Shown piece by piece: positions 57,686-58,419 of a stretch of DNA of 58,419 nucleotides. The stretch is from contig NZ_JAEQAZ010000037.1 of the NCBI RefSeq assembly GCF_016654115.1, forward strand, positions 1 through 58,419, written 5' to 3'. Under the pieces are notes generated by a model, which searched no databases, was not told the origin of the DNA, and saw only the letters and a program-made list of their open reading frames with translations. The stretch's first letter is position 1, and every line of letters begins with the position of its first letter. The stretch comes from Streptomyces sp. MBT53. Lineage in GTDB: Bacteria > Actinomycetota > Actinomycetes > Streptomycetales > Streptomycetaceae. Both the position numbers and the translations under genes were made by a program.

Positions 57686-58419
57686 ATGGAAAGCTTCTCG
57701 CTGATTCTCGCGATTGTGGTGGTCACCGCACTCGCGTTCGATTTCACGAACGGTTTCCACGACACCGCCAACGCGATGGCCACCACCATCTCGACCGGCG
57801 CACTCAAGCCCAAGGTCGCGGTGGCCATGTCGGCCACCCTCAACCTGGTGGGCGCTTTTCTCTCCGTGGAGGTCGCCAACACGATCTCCAAGGGTCTCGT
57901 CGACGAGAGCGGCATCCGTCCCGAGGTCATCTTCGCCGCCCTGGTCGGCGCGATCCTCTGGAACCTGGTGACCTGGCTCGTCGGCCTGCCGTCCAGTTCC
58001 TCGCACGCCCTCATGGGCGGTCTGATCGGCGCCACCATCGCCTCGGCCGGCACCGGCGCGGTCCACGGCGACGTCCTGGTCACCAAGGTGCTGCTGCCCG
58101 CGGTCGCCGCCCCGATCGTCGCGGGCGTCGCGGCGATGCTCGCCACCCGCTTCTCCTACGCCCTGAGCCGGAACGCGGACGGCAAGGCCGCCGACAAGGG
58201 CTTCCGCGTCGGCCAGATCGCCTCGGCGGGCCTGGTCTCGCTGGCCCACGGCACGAACGACGCGCAGAAGACGATGGGCATCATCACCCTCGCGCTGATC
58301 GCCGGCGGCTCCATCGCCCCCGACTCGGACCCGCCCACCTGGGTCATCCTCTCCGCGGGCCTCGCCATCGCGATGGGCACCTACATCGGCGGCTGGCGCA
58401 TCATCCGCACCATGCGCAC
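57686..58419 (+). CDS. pitH2: low-affinity phosphate transporter PitH2, 5' part
   Basis: The gene starts at ATG 57686 and runs off the window (244 codons seen). FTNGFHDTANAMATTISTGAL and the repeat motif LAHGTNDAQKTMGII are the two PiT-family signatures, and SSSSHALMGGLIGA confirms it. PiT proteins import inorganic phosphate with a metal and proton. From memory, S. coelicolor pitH2 (SCO1845) is PhoP-dependent, and the PHO box just upstream agrees. The 3' end and the usual accessory gene lie outside the window. Confidence 0.93.
   Translation, partial: MESFSLILAIVVVTALAFDFTNGFHDTANAMATTISTGALKPKVAVAMSATLNLVGAFLSVEVANTISKGLVDESGIRPEVIFAALVGAILWNLVTWLVGLPSSSSHALMGGLIGATIASAGTGAVHGDVLVTKVLLPAVAAPIVAGVAAMLATRFSYALSRNADGKAADKGFRVGQIASAGLVSLAHGTNDAQKTMGIITLALIAGGSIAPDSDPPTWVILSAGLAIAMGTYIGGWRIIRTMR

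Noticed and set aside
1..58419. CRISPR arrays, prophage, transposases, tRNA or rRNA genes
   Set aside because: No regularly spaced identical repeats, no integrase or transposase motifs, and no tRNA-like T-loop words outside coding sequence were found.

Overview
The window is a high-GC chromosomal segment of a Streptomyces. Evidence for this includes two chaplins, a 'streptophobe' membrane protein, SGM_5486-family and P10-family small proteins, a Gbn-like nucleoid protein, a PHO box of GTTCATC repeats, frequent GTG starts, one TTG start, and strong GC codon bias. From memory, the gene order matches S. coelicolor SCO1800 (chpE) to SCO1845 (pitH2), so this looks like conserved core chromosome and not a genomic island. 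I see no tRNA, rRNA, IS element, prophage, CRISPR array or origin.

Layout. 0-1 kb: a degenerate 38-bp tandem repeat and two cysteine-free short chaplins. 1-5 kb: a NarL-type two-component pair, then an SDR/QueA-like pair. 5-11 kb: a secreted lytic transglycosylase behind a promoter and compact structured leader, an FHA-ABC transporter, and a streptophobe protein. 11-16 kb: serB, a SixA-like phosphatase, two tiny membrane proteins, and an MFS exporter divergent from a GntR regulator around a perfect palindrome. 16-22 kb: fabG-fabI, tldD-tldE, tyrS. 22-29 kb: small membrane and zinc-finger proteins, moaA, an acetate-symporter operon, and a subtilisin-like protease with an attenuator-like hairpin. 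29-34 kb: CoA-transferase, CopD-like protein, zinc alcohol dehydrogenase, YhhN and sterol-desaturase-like proteins, VIT1 transporter. 35-39 kb: an overlapping catabolic operon (acetoacetate-decarboxylase-like protein, SDR, two DCHAG amidohydrolases). 39-44 kb: exonuclease-BRCT, zinc-ribbon protein, SURF1, GH15, atypical SDR. 45-48 kb: an Asp23/AmaP envelope-stress operon facing a P10-family protein with an AT-rich Asp/His repeat. 48-54 kb: enoyl-CoA hydratase, gbn, an ABC-F ATPase, a zinc metallopeptidase and a VOC protein. 54-58.4 kb: hydrolase, aldolase, GH25 lysozyme, and the 5' part of a PHO-box-controlled phosphate transporter that runs off the end.

The points most worth checking are the four-way-junction RNA leader before the transglycosylase; the dispersed palindrome ACGCGCGCGT (at least 18 copies, nearly all inside genes); the cluster of seven GATC sites next to the gene of a GATC-binding protein; and the low-GC Asp/His repeat in the P10-family protein beside the Asp23 operon.
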